Shown one piece after another: positions 32,615 through 41,562 of a stretch of DNA of 42,172 nucleotides. The position numbers and the translations under genes were made by a program. How positions within the stretch are numbered: position 1 is the stretch's first letter; each line of letters opens with the position of its first letter. The DNA comes from HB2-32-21 sp003448675 (GTDB taxonomy: Bacteria > Pseudomonadota > Gammaproteobacteria > Pseudomonadales > Porticoccaceae). Under the pieces are notes generated by a model. The model had not been told where the DNA came from. It saw only the letters and a program-made list of their open reading frames with translations, and did no database searches. The DNA lies in the NCBI GenBank assembly GCA_041584755.1, contig JBFHDK010000017.1, forward strand, positions 1 to 42,172, read 5' to 3'.

Positions 32615-33565
32615 ATGAAAAAAACCATCAAAACGGGTCTCTTGTTGGCCGGCATGGCGGCCACTGCGCTGGCGTTGCCGGCCCAGGCCAAGGAATGTAA
32701 GCCCAGCAAGTGGGGCGCCGATGATGAAATCGGCTCTGCCAATCTGATAACCCCGGAAAGCGTGCTCAAAGCCTCGCAACTGGTTAAACGGGGCAAGACC
32801 CAGCATCTGGGTATTGTTATCGATAAAACCACCCCCGCCTTTGGGCCACGAAGTTTGCGGGTGCAGATCGTCCAGCCTGGTCAGGAGTATGGCCGCACGC
32901 CGTTTCCTAACGGCTTTATCTACAACGATGAAGTGGTTCAGACCTGGTTTGGCATCGGCTCGCAACTGGATGGCCTCGGTCATCCCGGCGTGCACGGTAT
33001 GTTTTATAACTGCAATAAGGGCATTGATTTCGTCCACACCGAAGGCGTGAGCAAAATGGGCATCGAAAAAGTACCGCCCATGGCCGCCAGGGGCGTGGTG
33101 CTGGATATGGCCGGCCACGCCGGTGTGGCCTACCTGAAAGGGGGAGAGTATTTCAGCGTCGCCGATGTCAAGGCGGTGGAAAAGGCGCAGGGTACGGATA
33201 TCCGGGAAGGTGATGTGGTGCTTTTCCATACGGGCTGGACGGAAGCGATGCTGGAAAAAGACCCAGAAAAATGGGGCAGCACCGAACCGGGTATTTCGGA
33301 AGAAGTGGCACAGTATCTGGCGGATAAAAACGTTCTGGCTGTCGGCGCTGATACCTGGGGCGTGGATGTGGTACCGCCACAGAACAAGGGCAATATTTTT
33401 GGTGGCCACATTATTCTGATGGTTGAAAACGGCATTTACATGCTTGAAACCATGCAGACCGGCCCCCTGGTGCGTGATAAGGCCTTTGAGTTTTTCTTTG
33501 TACTTGGCCCGACCCGAATTCGGGGTACCGTGCAGGCGATCATCGATCCTATCGCAATTTACTAG
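32615..33565 (+). CDS. Exported cyclase-family hydrolase (kynurenine-formamidase-like)
   Basis: The 316-residue protein has a signal peptide (MKKTIKTGLLLAGMAATALALPAQA), so it acts in the periplasm. The mature part resembles the cyclase superfamily (COG1878), metal-dependent amidases and lactonases. The usual HxGTHxDxPxH metal motif appears in altered form as GIGSQLDGLGHPG, followed by ARGVVLDMAGHAG, EGDVVLFHTGW and GADTWGVDVV. The loss of the first two His of the motif raises the question whether metal is held in the usual way. AGGGG precedes the ATG at 32615. A sodium symporter gene follows. Confidence 0.85.
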   Translation: MKKTIKTGLLLAGMAATALALPAQAKECKPSKWGADDEIGSANLITPESVLKASQLVKRGKTQHLGIVIDKTTPAFGPRSLRVQIVQPGQEYGRTPFPNGFIYNDEVVQTWFGIGSQLDGLGHPGVHGMFYNCNKGIDFVHTEGVSKMGIEKVPPMAARGVVLDMAGHAGVAYLKGGEYFSVADVKAVEKAQGTDIREGDVVLFHTGWTEAMLEKDPEKWGSTEPGISEEVAQYLADKNVLAVGADTWGVDVVPPQNKGNIFGGHIILMVENGIYMLETMQTGPLVRDKAFEFFFVLGPTRIRGTVQAIIDPIAIY

Positions 33566-33578
33566 TCGCTGAATTTCA

Positions 33579-33599
33579 CCCGTCCACCTGGTGGGCGGG
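33579..33599 (+). repeat. Hairpin after the cyclase-family gene
   Basis: CCCGTCCAC and GTGGGCGGG form a 9-bp stem (one T-G pair) with the loop CTG, 14 nt after the stop. No U run follows on this strand. It may stabilise the mRNA end. Confidence 0.5.
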
Positions 33600-33692
33600 G
33601 TGGCCTTGCGTGTCACGGTAGACTGCCCCCACATCCGGTTAAAAAAAAGTAAATCCACTATTTAGTAACTAAATGTTTTTGAGAGGTTGTTG

Positions 33693-35270
33693 ATGGACGA
33701 GTTACGGATCTGGTCCTGGTCTTTTTTATTCTTGTATGTGGGTGCCATGATTGGCTTTGGCTATCTGGGCATGCGCCACGTTAAAACCAGTGATGACTTT
33801 TCCACCGCCAGGGGCGAGTACGGCATGTGGTTTCTGGCTTTTGCCATGACCGCCACCACGGCTTCCGGTGCTACCTTCCTGGGGATCCCCGGCCTCGGTT
33901 ATCGTTTTGGCTTTCCGGCCCTGGGCTATGCCCTGGTCTATCCTTTTGCGGTGTACCTGGGCATCTGGTTGTGTTTCAAGCAGGTGCAAAAAGCCGGTAA
34001 CAATTTCAGCAATCGATCCATTCCCGAGTTTATGGGGGACCGCTATCAGTCCGAAGCCATGCGTGTGATCGTGGCAGTGTTTTCTCTGGTGCTGTTATTT
34101 TATCTGGCGGCCCAGATGCTCGCCGGCCTGGTGATGTTTGAGCAGATGCTGGGATTGAATCCATTCTGGGCGCTGACGGTTACCACCGGCGTGCTGCTGG
34201 TGTATGTCGTTCTGGGCGGCGCTCATGCCGACATTATTACCGATGGTGTGCAGGGTGCGATGATGCTGGGTTTGGCTCTGATGATTGTCGTGCTGTTCAG
34301 CATTGGCTTTGGTGTGGAAGGCGGGCTGTCCGGCGTCATGGATCGTTTGACTGAGCTGGACCCCAAAACAGTCATGCCTACCTATGAAGGCTCCGGCATT
34401 CTGGATTCCTACTGGGATTTTGTTGCGGTCTTTGTCGCTCATCTGACACTCGGCATGCTGCCCCACATTGGCAACAAAGTCTGGGCGCTGAAGGAAGGTG
34501 TTGGTCGCACCCGGTTTTTATTGTTGTGCCTGTTAATGGGCGTGGTCTTGGCCTCGATGATTTTTGGCGGCATTCTGGCCCGCGCGGTGCTGGGTGATGA
34601 ATTGCTTAGTCAGCCCGGTGGCCCCAATCAGGCCATTCCGGCCCTGTTTATTGAATTGTTTCCAGTGTGGCTGGCGGCTTTTCTGGGCGTCGCCATTTTG
34701 TCTGCCATTATGTCCACAGCGGACGGTCTGGTGATTTCAACATCCCAGGTATTCGCCAACGATATTTATCGCCGGACACTGTCAAAGATGCTGCACCCGG
34801 AAGCCAGTGATGAAGAGGTCGATCATAACGTCCTGCGCATCAGTCGCTTTTCCATTATTTTTGTCCTGCTCGGTGCGGCGGTCCTGGCCTGGCATTCCAT
34901 CGGCCAAAACATAGCGCTGATGGTCTGGGTTGGCCTCGGTGGCATGATGGCAGCGCTTGCCGGGCCTCTGATTCTCGGCGTGTTCTGGCGCGGGGTCACC
35001 GCACAGGGTGCAATCTGGGGCTTTATCAGCGGTGCGGTCAGTTTTATCGTGTTGCGAAATGGTCTGTTGCCTGCTGGTGCTGCCGAAGGAAACTTGATTG
35101 ATCAGGCCCTGTTCCAGCTGGGCACTCAGGCGGGTAACCCCTTCACTTGTACCGCTATCGGTGAGGGCGTTTCCGTGGCCGTGACAGTGGTGGTTTCGCT
35201 CGCTACTCGGTCGCTACCTCGGGAGCATATCGAGAAAATATTCGGCAGTGCGGGTGCCTCCGCTTCGTGA
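33693..35270 (+). CDS. Sodium:solute symporter family transporter
   Basis: The 525-residue inner-membrane protein has about 13 membrane segments and belongs to the SSS family. It has FAMTATTASGATFLGIPGLGY near residue 55, a stretch split here as AMTATTASGAT and GIPGLGYRFG. It also has GGAHADIITDGVQGAMM and AILSAIMSTADGLVISTSQVFANDIYRR, whose key parts are SAIMSTADG and NDIYRR. These are sodium-site and family features. The ATG at 33693 is preceded by GAGAGG. It follows the exported cyclase-like enzyme and could take up its product; the cargo is not readable from sequence. Confidence 0.9.
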   Translation: MDELRIWSWSFLFLYVGAMIGFGYLGMRHVKTSDDFSTARGEYGMWFLAFAMTATTASGATFLGIPGLGYRFGFPALGYALVYPFAVYLGIWLCFKQVQKAGNNFSNRSIPEFMGDRYQSEAMRVIVAVFSLVLLFYLAAQMLAGLVMFEQMLGLNPFWALTVTTGVLLVYVVLGGAHADIITDGVQGAMMLGLALMIVVLFSIGFGVEGGLSGVMDRLTELDPKTVMPTYEGSGILDSYWDFVAVFVAHLTLGMLPHIGNKVWALKEGVGRTRFLLLCLLMGVVLASMIFGGILARAVLGDELLSQPGGPNQAIPALFIELFPVWLAAFLGVAILSAIMSTADGLVISTSQVFANDIYRRTLSKMLHPEASDEEVDHNVLRISRFSIIFVLLGAAVLAWHSIGQNIALMVWVGLGGMMAALAGPLILGVFWRGVTAQGAIWGFISGAVSFIVLRNGLLPAGAAEGNLIDQALFQLGTQAGNPFTCTAIGEGVSVAVTVVVSLATRSLPREHIEKIFGSAGASAS

Positions 35271-35295
35271 TATTACGGTAATAAAGGAATTTCCA

Positions 35296-35712
35296 GTGCT
35301 GCAACTTGGCAACCAGCTATTTGTCCCCGAGCACGAGGTGGAACTCCATGGCATTCGTGCCCAGGGGGCGGGCGGGCAAAACGTCAATAAGGTGGCCAGC
35401 GCGGTGCACCTGCGTTTTGATATTCGCGCCTCTTCCTTGCCGGACGAGGCGAAGGAAAAAATCCTGGCCTATTCCGATCAGCGGATAAGTTCCGAGGGTG
35501 TGGTGGTGATCAAGGCCCAGCGCTTTCGTACCCGGGAAAAGAATACAGAAGACGCACTGGAGCGCCTGCGCGAGTTGATCAGCAGGGCCACGGTGCGGCG
35601 CAAGACCCGCATCGCCACGAAACCCAGTAATAGCGCGAAGGCGAAAAGAGTAGACAGCAAAACCCGGCGGGGCCGCACCAAATCCCTTCGGGGCAAAGTC
35701 AATATCGACTGA
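35296..35712 (+). CDS. arfB: ArfB (YaeJ), ribosome-rescue peptidyl-tRNA hydrolase
   Basis: The 138-residue protein releases stalled ribosomes by hydrolysing peptidyl-tRNA. The catalytic GGQ motif is at residues 26-28 (RAQGAGGQNVNKV). The C-terminal tail is Lys/Arg-rich (KAKRVDSKTRRGRTKSLRGK) and in known ArfB enters the empty mRNA channel. The start is GTG at 35296, supported by AAAGGAA; an ATG at 35248 lies inside the symporter gene. Length is normal for the family. Confidence 0.93.
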   Translation: MLQLGNQLFVPEHEVELHGIRAQGAGGQNVNKVASAVHLRFDIRASSLPDEAKEKILAYSDQRISSEGVVVIKAQRFRTREKNTEDALERLRELISRATVRRKTRIATKPSNSAKAKRVDSKTRRGRTKSLRGKVNID

Positions 35713-35777
35713 TCTATTTGATAACGGCTAACATTATTTGTCTAATTTTCTTGAAAAATTAATTTTGGAAAACTCCC

Positions 35778-36593
35778 ATGCAAGCGCTATTTACCAAGCA
35801 GGGCGATGAATACATTCCCAGTGAATCCGCCGGTAGCCCCTGGGGCCTGGTCAGCCTCCATGGTGGCGCGCCCACTGCTTTGATGGTGAGCGCTATGCAG
35901 GATCGCTTCTCCGCTGACGACATGCAATTGGTACGCTTTACTGTGGATTTGTTTCGTGCCGTGCCTATGGCTCCCTTAACCATGCGTTGCAATACAGTAC
36001 GCGATGGCAAACGGGTAAAAGTGTTCGACGTGTCCTTGTTCCACGAGGATGTCGAAGTGAGTCGGGCCAGTGGTCTGGTACTGAAGAAGACCGATGTGGC
36101 GATTCCTGAAACCGTCCGCCGCGAGCGACCACTACCTGAAAGCATTGCCGCAGCCATGGATCACGCGGTCCATGATGGTATCGGCCCCGAACATCGCATG
36201 TATCAAGGAGCATCGACGCCGGGTCTGCACCGCGAAGTGCCCATCAAGCCGATATTCCTGAAAATTGGTATTGGTCACGGTTGTAGCTGGGCTAAGTTGC
36301 CCGCACTTGTGATCGAAGGTCGGGAGAATACGCCCCTGGATACCGTAGCCGTACTGGCGGATTTTGCTAATGGCTTTGCCCAGGTGCATCTCAGCGAGGA
36401 GCTGGGATTTATCAATGCCGATCTGGTGGTGAACCTGTTTCGCATGCCCGAAAGTGAGTGGATATGTATTGATGCCCGCGCCTTTCCTCAGGAAAGCGGC
36501 ATCTCCATGGTAGAAACCGAGCTTTACGATGAAAAAGGTATGATCGGTCGAGCTTCACAATCCAATCTCACCATGCCGCGCTATGCTGGTTAG
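35778..36593 (+). CDS. Acyl-CoA thioesterase-like (double hot-dog) protein
   Basis: The 271-residue protein has the TesB-like double hot-dog layout: an N-terminal SPWGLVSLHGGAPTALM, a central VDLFRAVPMAPLTMRC strand-helix, and a C-terminal half with DFANGFAQVHL and ESGISMVETELYDEKGMIGRASQ, whose core is VETELYDEKG. This fits the thioesterase families that cleave acyl-CoA, but I cannot identify a chain-length preference. It lies between arfB and a pseudouridine synthase on the same strand and could be a separate unit. Confidence 0.78.
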   Translation: MQALFTKQGDEYIPSESAGSPWGLVSLHGGAPTALMVSAMQDRFSADDMQLVRFTVDLFRAVPMAPLTMRCNTVRDGKRVKVFDVSLFHEDVEVSRASGLVLKKTDVAIPETVRRERPLPESIAAAMDHAVHDGIGPEHRMYQGASTPGLHREVPIKPIFLKIGIGHGCSWAKLPALVIEGRENTPLDTVAVLADFANGFAQVHLSEELGFINADLVVNLFRMPESEWICIDARAFPQESGISMVETELYDEKGMIGRASQSNLTMPRYAG

Positions 36594-36611
36594 TTCGATT
36601 CGGTTTCCGGT

Positions 36612-37496
36612 TTGATTGACAATCAGGAGCGGCTGGAACTGCATATCCCGGTACAAGCGCAGGGCAATACTGCCGTGAGTCTTTTAGCGGGCGCCAGTGG
36701 CCTGTCCCATCAAGCGATTAAGCAGGCCATGGTTAACGGTGCTGTCTGGCTGTCTCGGGGGAGCGACACTCGCCGTCTACGGCGGGCCAAGCGGCCATTG
36801 GTTATCGGCGATGAGTTGCACCTTTATTATGATCGCGGCATTCAGGCTACTAGCCCCAAGCCTGCACGGTTGATTGCCGATGAAGGCGCCTACAGCGTCT
36901 GGTTTAAGCCCTCGGGCATGTATAGTCAGGGGTCCAGGTGGGGAGATCATTGCACCGTGTGTCGCTGGTCGGAGCGTCAACTTCAACGTACGTCTTTTCC
37001 CGTCCATCGGCTTGATCGCGCCGCCTCGGGTTTAATACTGATTGCCCATAGTCGGCAAATGGCCCGCGAGTTGAGCAAATTGTTTGAGCAGCGCCAGGTC
37101 AAGAAAATCTATCTGGCTTTGGTGGCTGGTGCCTTTTCACTGCCCGTCGGGTCACTACTCAGCTCGGATATCGATGGCAAATCAGCTCGCACCTTTGTGA
37201 GTTTGCGTTGCTACGACGCAAGCACGGATACATCTATTCTGAAGGTTGAGATCGAAACCGGACGCAAACACCAGATACGTCGTCATCTCGCGGAATGTGG
37301 GTTTCCGATAATCGGTGACCGTTTGTTTGGCGGCCCTCTGAATGCGCCCTTAGGTGATGAATTAAATCTCGAACCTACACTTGATCTTCAACTCTGTGCC
37401 TGGCAACTGGCTTTTAACGAGCCGGAGACCGGTGAGCAAAAAGCCTACACCGCCTCGGATTCACTATTGCCGCCGGCTTTGGTAACGCAATCGTGA
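36612..37496 (+). CDS. RluA-family RNA pseudouridine synthase
   Basis: The 294-residue protein has an N-terminal S4-like RNA-binding region (residues 20-75) and an RluA catalytic domain. The catalytic Asp is in HRLDRAASGL near residue 135. Other family motifs are KKIYLALVAG and GRKHQIRRHLAECGFPIIGD, whose core is RKHQIRRHL. It converts uridine to pseudouridine in rRNA or tRNA. The start is TTG at 36612 with only a weak ribosome site, but the S4 region demands a start about here. It begins 18 nt after the thioesterase-like gene and is convergent with the enoyl-CoA hydratase gene. Confidence 0.88.
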   Translation: MIDNQERLELHIPVQAQGNTAVSLLAGASGLSHQAIKQAMVNGAVWLSRGSDTRRLRRAKRPLVIGDELHLYYDRGIQATSPKPARLIADEGAYSVWFKPSGMYSQGSRWGDHCTVCRWSERQLQRTSFPVHRLDRAASGLILIAHSRQMARELSKLFEQRQVKKIYLALVAGAFSLPVGSLLSSDIDGKSARTFVSLRCYDASTDTSILKVEIETGRKHQIRRHLAECGFPIIGDRLFGGPLNAPLGDELNLEPTLDLQLCAWQLAFNEPETGEQKAYTASDSLLPPALVTQS

Positions 37497-37505
37497 AAAT
37501 GGGAA

Positions 37506-38294
37506 TCAACGCCCCTTAAATTCCATTTCCTGTTTCGCCCTGAAGGCGGCGACGCCTCCCAGGCCGTCTTCGGTTCTGGCCATATCGATAATGCCTTTTT
37601 CCTCGGCTTTCAGTTGCTGGGCGAAACTGTTGTCGAAGCTCTCCAGCAACAAGCGCCGTGTCGCGCCATAGGCCAGGGTAGGGCCTTTGGCAATCCGCGC
37701 CGCCAGCTCCTCAACGGTTGGTGTCAGTTTATCTGCCGCAGTCACCTGATTGACCAGCCCCCACTGCTCGGCTTCGGACGCGTTGAGACGGCGGTTGGTT
37801 ACCATCATCTCCTCTGCCCGGCGCAGGCCGATCTGGCGGGGCAGAAAATAAGTGGCGCTGCCATCAGGGCTCATGCCGATGCCGGTATAGGCCATCATAA
37901 AGCTGGCCTTGTCACTGGCGATCACAAAACTGCATGAGGACAGCAGGGACAGACCGGCGCCGGCGGCAATGCCCTGAACTCCCGCAATCACCGGTGCATT
38001 CATCGTCGAGAGTGTCGCCACAGCGGGGTGAAAGGTATCCAGTAATTTGCGCAAGGTCGCGGGAAGCTCCTCGCCTGCTTCGGCAAATGTCATCACATCG
38101 CCACCGGCGCAGAATATCTTACCTTCGGCATCCAGGATAACGGCCCTGACCTCGGCATCGTCCCGGCATACTTTGGCTACGTCGTACAGTTCTTCGCCCA
38201 TATCAAAATTCAGGGCATTGGCTGCCTCGGGTCGGGCCAGAGTGATGCGGGCTATGTTGTTCTGACGACTGAATTTTATGGTTTTATAGCTCAT
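37506..38294 (-). CDS. Enoyl-CoA hydratase/isomerase (crotonase) family protein
   Basis: The 262-residue protein has the crotonase fold: ITLARPEAANALN near the N terminus, the oxyanion-hole motif FCAGGDVM near residue 61, and GIAAGAGLSLLSSC. The second acidic position used by hydratases lies near GIGMSPDGSATYFLPR, where Asp and Ser are present, as in isomerase-like members. It could be a PaaG-like isomerase rather than a hydratase. The gene has its own ATG at 38294 and reads toward the pseudouridine synthase. Confidence 0.87.
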   Translation of the reverse strand: MSYKTIKFSRQNNIARITLARPEAANALNFDMGEELYDVAKVCRDDAEVRAVILDAEGKIFCAGGDVMTFAEAGEELPATLRKLLDTFHPAVATLSTMNAPVIAGVQGIAAGAGLSLLSSCSFVIASDKASFMMAYTGIGMSPDGSATYFLPRQIGLRRAEEMMVTNRRLNASEAEQWGLVNQVTAADKLTPTVEELAARIAKGPTLAYGATRRLLLESFDNSFAQQLKAEEKGIIDMARTEDGLGGVAAFRAKQEMEFKGR

Positions 38295-38618
38295 AGACGT
38301 TTGCCTGTATGTTAGCGGGGTAACGGTGCATGGTACGCCCCACGTAATGGTGTATCCAGTACAGCGGTGTTGCCCGTCCCTGTGTTATCGGATGGATTAT
38401 TCGTGATCGTTCCCGTATGCGTGATAACAAGCAGTTATTTCTGGCATGGTTGAGTACCATGAATATACCAAGTTATCGGTCGCTTAATTCGCTAGACTGC
38501 GCCGCTTTTTCCACCCATCTTGCATGTGGAAGGGTGCGATGCACCATAAATGTCTGCCGGATGATTACAGGCTTATCCACGTGTCTGCCGGTACAGCGAA
38601 TAAAATCCTGATTTCCTG
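38295..38618. other. Divergent spacer without a supported gene
   Basis: It lies between the crotonase gene and the SulP gene. Open frames here are short, with no ribosome site or motif. I see no hairpin or promoter that I would defend. Confidence 0.45.
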
Positions 38619-40121
38619 ATGATTGAAACCCTGAAAAAAGAATGGTTCGGCAATATTCGTGGCGACGTGCTTGCCGGTCTGGTGGTCGCCCTGGCCCTGA
38701 TTCCGGAAGCGATTGCTTTTTCCATTATCGCTGGCGTTGACCCTAAAGTAGGCCTCTACGCTTCGTTCTGTATCGCTGTAGTCATTGCCTTTACCGGCGG
38801 GCGGCCGGGTATGATTTCCGCCGCCACCGGCGCCATGGCCCTGTTAATGGTGACGTTGGTGAAGGAACATGGCCTCGAATATTTATTGGCCGCCACTTTG
38901 CTCACCGGCGTATTACAGATTATTGCCGGGTTTTTAAAGCTCGGCGGGCTGATGCGCTTTGTCTCCCGCTCGGTGGTGACCGGGTTTGTAAACGCCCTGG
39001 CGATTCTGATTTTTCTGGCTCAGTTGCCTGAACTGCAAAACGTCACCTGGCATGTTTATGCCATGACCGCCGCAGGACTGGGCATTATCTATCTGCTGCC
39101 CCTGGTGCCGGGAGTGGGTAAATTGCTGCCATCGCCCCTGGTATGCATCCTGGCTCTGACGGCGCTCTCCATCGTCATTGGTCTGGATGTCCGCACGGTC
39201 GGCGATATGGGGGAGCTACCGGATACCTTGCCGGTTTTCCTGTGGCCCGATGTGCCGCTTAATCTCGACACCCTCGTTATTATTTTTCCTTACGCCATCG
39301 CTTTGGCGGTAGTTGGTCTGCTGGAATCCATGATGACCGCTTCGATCGTGGATGATCTCACCGACACCAGCAGTGATAAAAACCGCGAGTGCAAAGGTCA
39401 GGGTATCGCCAATATCGGCGCTGGTCTGATCGGCGGCATGGCCGGTTGCGCCATGATTGGTCAATCGGTAATCAACGTAAAATCCGGGGGCCGTGGCCGT
39501 TTGTCGGCTTTTGTAGCGGGTTTGTTACTGATCATTATGGTGGTGTTTCTGGATGAGTGGATCGGGCAGATTCCCATGGCCGCGCTGGTCGCGGTAATGA
39601 TTATGGTTTCCATTGGCACTTTCTCCTGGGAATCCCTGCGCAATCTGAAAAAGAGCCCGCTGTCGAGCAATGTGGTTATGATCTCTACCGTCGTGGTCGT
39701 CGTGCTCACTCATAACCTGGCCCTGGGCGTCTTCGTTGGGGTGTTGCTGGCGGCCATGTTTTTTGCCAACAAAATTGGCCGCTATATGGCGGTTAAAAGC
39801 CACTTGGTCCCCGTGGAAGGAATACGCGAGGGAGAGCGGGAATACAAAGTGGTGGGTCAGGTTTTCTTCGCTTCCTCCGAACAGTTCGTGCAATCCTTCG
39901 ATTTTAAGGAAGTGCTGGAGCGCGTCACCATAGATGTCAGCGATGCGCATTTCTGGGACATCACAGCCGTGGCGGCGCTCGATAAAGTGGTGCTTAAGTT
40001 TCGCCGGGAAGGAGCCGAGGTCAATCTGGTTGGCATGAACGAAGCCAGTGCGACTATCGTTGATACCTTTGGTGTCCATGATAAGCCGGAAAAAGTTGAG
40101 CAAATGCTTAATGCGCACTGA
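38619..40121 (+). CDS. SulP-family inorganic anion transporter with STAS domain
   Basis: The 500-residue inner-membrane transporter has a SulP core of about 10-14 membrane segments. Family motifs are GLVVALALIPEAIAFSIIAG near the N terminus, TGAMALLM, RFVSRSVVTGFVNALAI and GLIGGMAGCAMIGQS. A cytoplasmic STAS domain follows at about 410-500 (VTIDVSDAHFWDITAVAALDKV, core VSDAHFWD). Members carry sulfate, bicarbonate or other anions, and the sequence does not decide which. It is followed by a universal stress protein gene with a 61-nt gap, a recurrent pairing. A carbonic anhydrase occurs elsewhere in the window. Confidence 0.92.
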   Translation: MIETLKKEWFGNIRGDVLAGLVVALALIPEAIAFSIIAGVDPKVGLYASFCIAVVIAFTGGRPGMISAATGAMALLMVTLVKEHGLEYLLAATLLTGVLQIIAGFLKLGGLMRFVSRSVVTGFVNALAILIFLAQLPELQNVTWHVYAMTAAGLGIIYLLPLVPGVGKLLPSPLVCILALTALSIVIGLDVRTVGDMGELPDTLPVFLWPDVPLNLDTLVIIFPYAIALAVVGLLESMMTASIVDDLTDTSSDKNRECKGQGIANIGAGLIGGMAGCAMIGQSVINVKSGGRGRLSAFVAGLLLIIMVVFLDEWIGQIPMAALVAVMIMVSIGTFSWESLRNLKKSPLSSNVVMISTVVVVVLTHNLALGVFVGVLLAAMFFANKIGRYMAVKSHLVPVEGIREGEREYKVVGQVFFASSEQFVQSFDFKEVLERVTIDVSDAHFWDITAVAALDKVVLKFRREGAEVNLVGMNEASATIVDTFGVHDKPEKVEQMLNAH

Positions 40122-40182
40122 CGTCCCTGGTACATATTAGCGGGAGCTCTCGAGAGAGTCAGCTGCCACAGAGGCAATAAAA

Positions 40183-41034
40183 ATGATGAACGTCGTTAGC
40201 TGTATAGACGGTTCCCCAGGGGCGACTGCCGTGTGTGATGCTGGTGCCTGGGCCAGCCAGAGAATGAGCGCGCCACTTCAATTACTCCATGTGCTGGATA
40301 AACCCGAACCACCTGCCCGGAGTGATCTTTCCGGTAGGCTCGGTGTTGACAGTCGTGAGCAATTACTCGATGAACTGGTGGAACTCGACGCCCGGCGTAA
40401 CAAGCTGGCGCAGGAACATGGCAAGCTGATGCTCGAAGCCGCTGTAACCCGCGTGCGGGAGCAGGGTTCCCACGATGTTTCCGCTTTTCAGCGTCACGGC
40501 TCTCTGCTGGAAAACCTGCTCGCATTACAGGACGACACCCGGCTGCTGATTATGGGTCGTTTGGGCGAAGGACACGCGGGACAGGCGATGGCCGTGGGTA
40601 GCCAGCTTGAGAGCGTGATTCGCGCCTGCCACAAACCTATTTTGATTACCCTCGATCAATTTGCCGCACCAGACAACTTTATGATCGCCTTTGATGGCCG
40701 CAGTGTTACTCAAAATGCGCTGGATACGCTTATCGCCAGCCCTTTACTGCAGGATCTGCCCTGCCATTTGGTGGCGGTCAATAACACCAGTCTGGATCGT
40801 GGGCCGGAACTTCAGGCCGCCGCCGACAAACTCATTCACGCCGGCTTCACGGTCAACGCCACCGTCCTCCAGGGTGAGATGCGGGCAGAAATTCTGCGCT
40901 ACCAACAGGCGCATAATATTGAGCTGATGGTTATGGGCGCCTATGGCCATTCCCGCATTCGGCGCCTGTTTCTGGGCAGTAATACCGTTGAAATGATCAG
41001 CGCCAGCACGATTCCGCTAATTATTGTGAGGTAG
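40183..41034 (+). CDS. Tandem universal stress protein (UspA family)
   Basis: The 283-residue protein contains two Usp domains. The C-terminal one has the ATP-binding pattern G-x2-G-x9-G-S/T in GAYGHSRIRRLFLGSNT. The N-terminal one keeps GRLGEGHAGQAMAVGSQ, a related form. Two ATGs in a row are possible starts; the first is used, and AGAGG lies just upstream. It follows the SulP gene and probably shares its mRNA. Such proteins often modulate a neighbouring transporter, an inference here. Confidence 0.88.
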   Translation: MMNVVSCIDGSPGATAVCDAGAWASQRMSAPLQLLHVLDKPEPPARSDLSGRLGVDSREQLLDELVELDARRNKLAQEHGKLMLEAAVTRVREQGSHDVSAFQRHGSLLENLLALQDDTRLLIMGRLGEGHAGQAMAVGSQLESVIRACHKPILITLDQFAAPDNFMIAFDGRSVTQNALDTLIASPLLQDLPCHLVAVNNTSLDRGPELQAAADKLIHAGFTVNATVLQGEMRAEILRYQQAHNIELMVMGAYGHSRIRRLFLGSNTVEMISASTIPLIIVR

Positions 41035-41141
41035 TGATAGGGTGCATCGTCTTAAATAACCACCGAGAATTTATCCTACCCTGCGTTCCTGGATTTTCCG
41101 GTTATACAATGGTGCTTTTTATCTAACAGCGACGAACCACT

Positions 41142-41468
41142 ATGTCTTACTACAAACACCACGTTTTTATGTGCACCAACCTGAGGGAAGATGGCCGCGC
41201 CTGTTGTCAGGATCACGACGCCACGGAACTGCGGGGCTATCTGAAAAAGAAGGTCAAGGAAGCCGGCATGGCGGGACCCAAGGGTGTGCGGATTAATAAC
41301 GCTGGTTGCCTCGACCGCTGTGCCCTCGGGCCGGTAATGGTGGTGTATCCCCACGAGACCTGGTATCGCTATCGTTCAAGGGAGGATCTTGATGAGATCT
41401 TCGACAGTCACCTAAAAAATGGCGTCAAGGTCCAGCACCTGCGTATCTCGCCCAAATCCGATGACTAG
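41142..41468 (+). CDS. Thioredoxin-like [2Fe-2S] ferredoxin
   Basis: The 108-residue protein resembles the small (2Fe-2S) ferredoxin domain proteins of the thioredoxin-like class. The likely cluster ligands are C11, C21 or C22, C56 and C60, in FMCTN, RACCQ and GCLDRCALGP. The GPVMVVYP that follows is characteristic of the family. It should carry electrons in the cytoplasm; a partner enzyme is not encoded nearby. There is no strong ribosome site, but the N terminus matches the family. Confidence 0.88.
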   Translation: MSYYKHHVFMCTNLREDGRACCQDHDATELRGYLKKKVKEAGMAGPKGVRINNAGCLDRCALGPVMVVYPHETWYRYRSREDLDEIFDSHLKNGVKVQHLRISPKSDD

Positions 41469-41562
41469 CTGCCCACCCACAGGTCGCGCTTTTTTCGATT
41501 AATAGCCTATACTCCAAGTGGCTCGGATGACCTAAGCAGGGCCAGGGAAACGGAGGATGACA

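Noticed and set aside
30892..32832. A long open frame of 646 codons on the minus strand
   Set aside because: It lies opposite the two flavin monooxygenase genes and the start of the cyclase gene, contains no recognisable domain and has no ribosome site. It is a codon-bias shadow.
32483..33658. A 391-codon open frame on the minus strand
   Set aside because: It is antisense to the exported cyclase-family gene, which has a signal peptide and family motifs. No motif supports the antisense frame.
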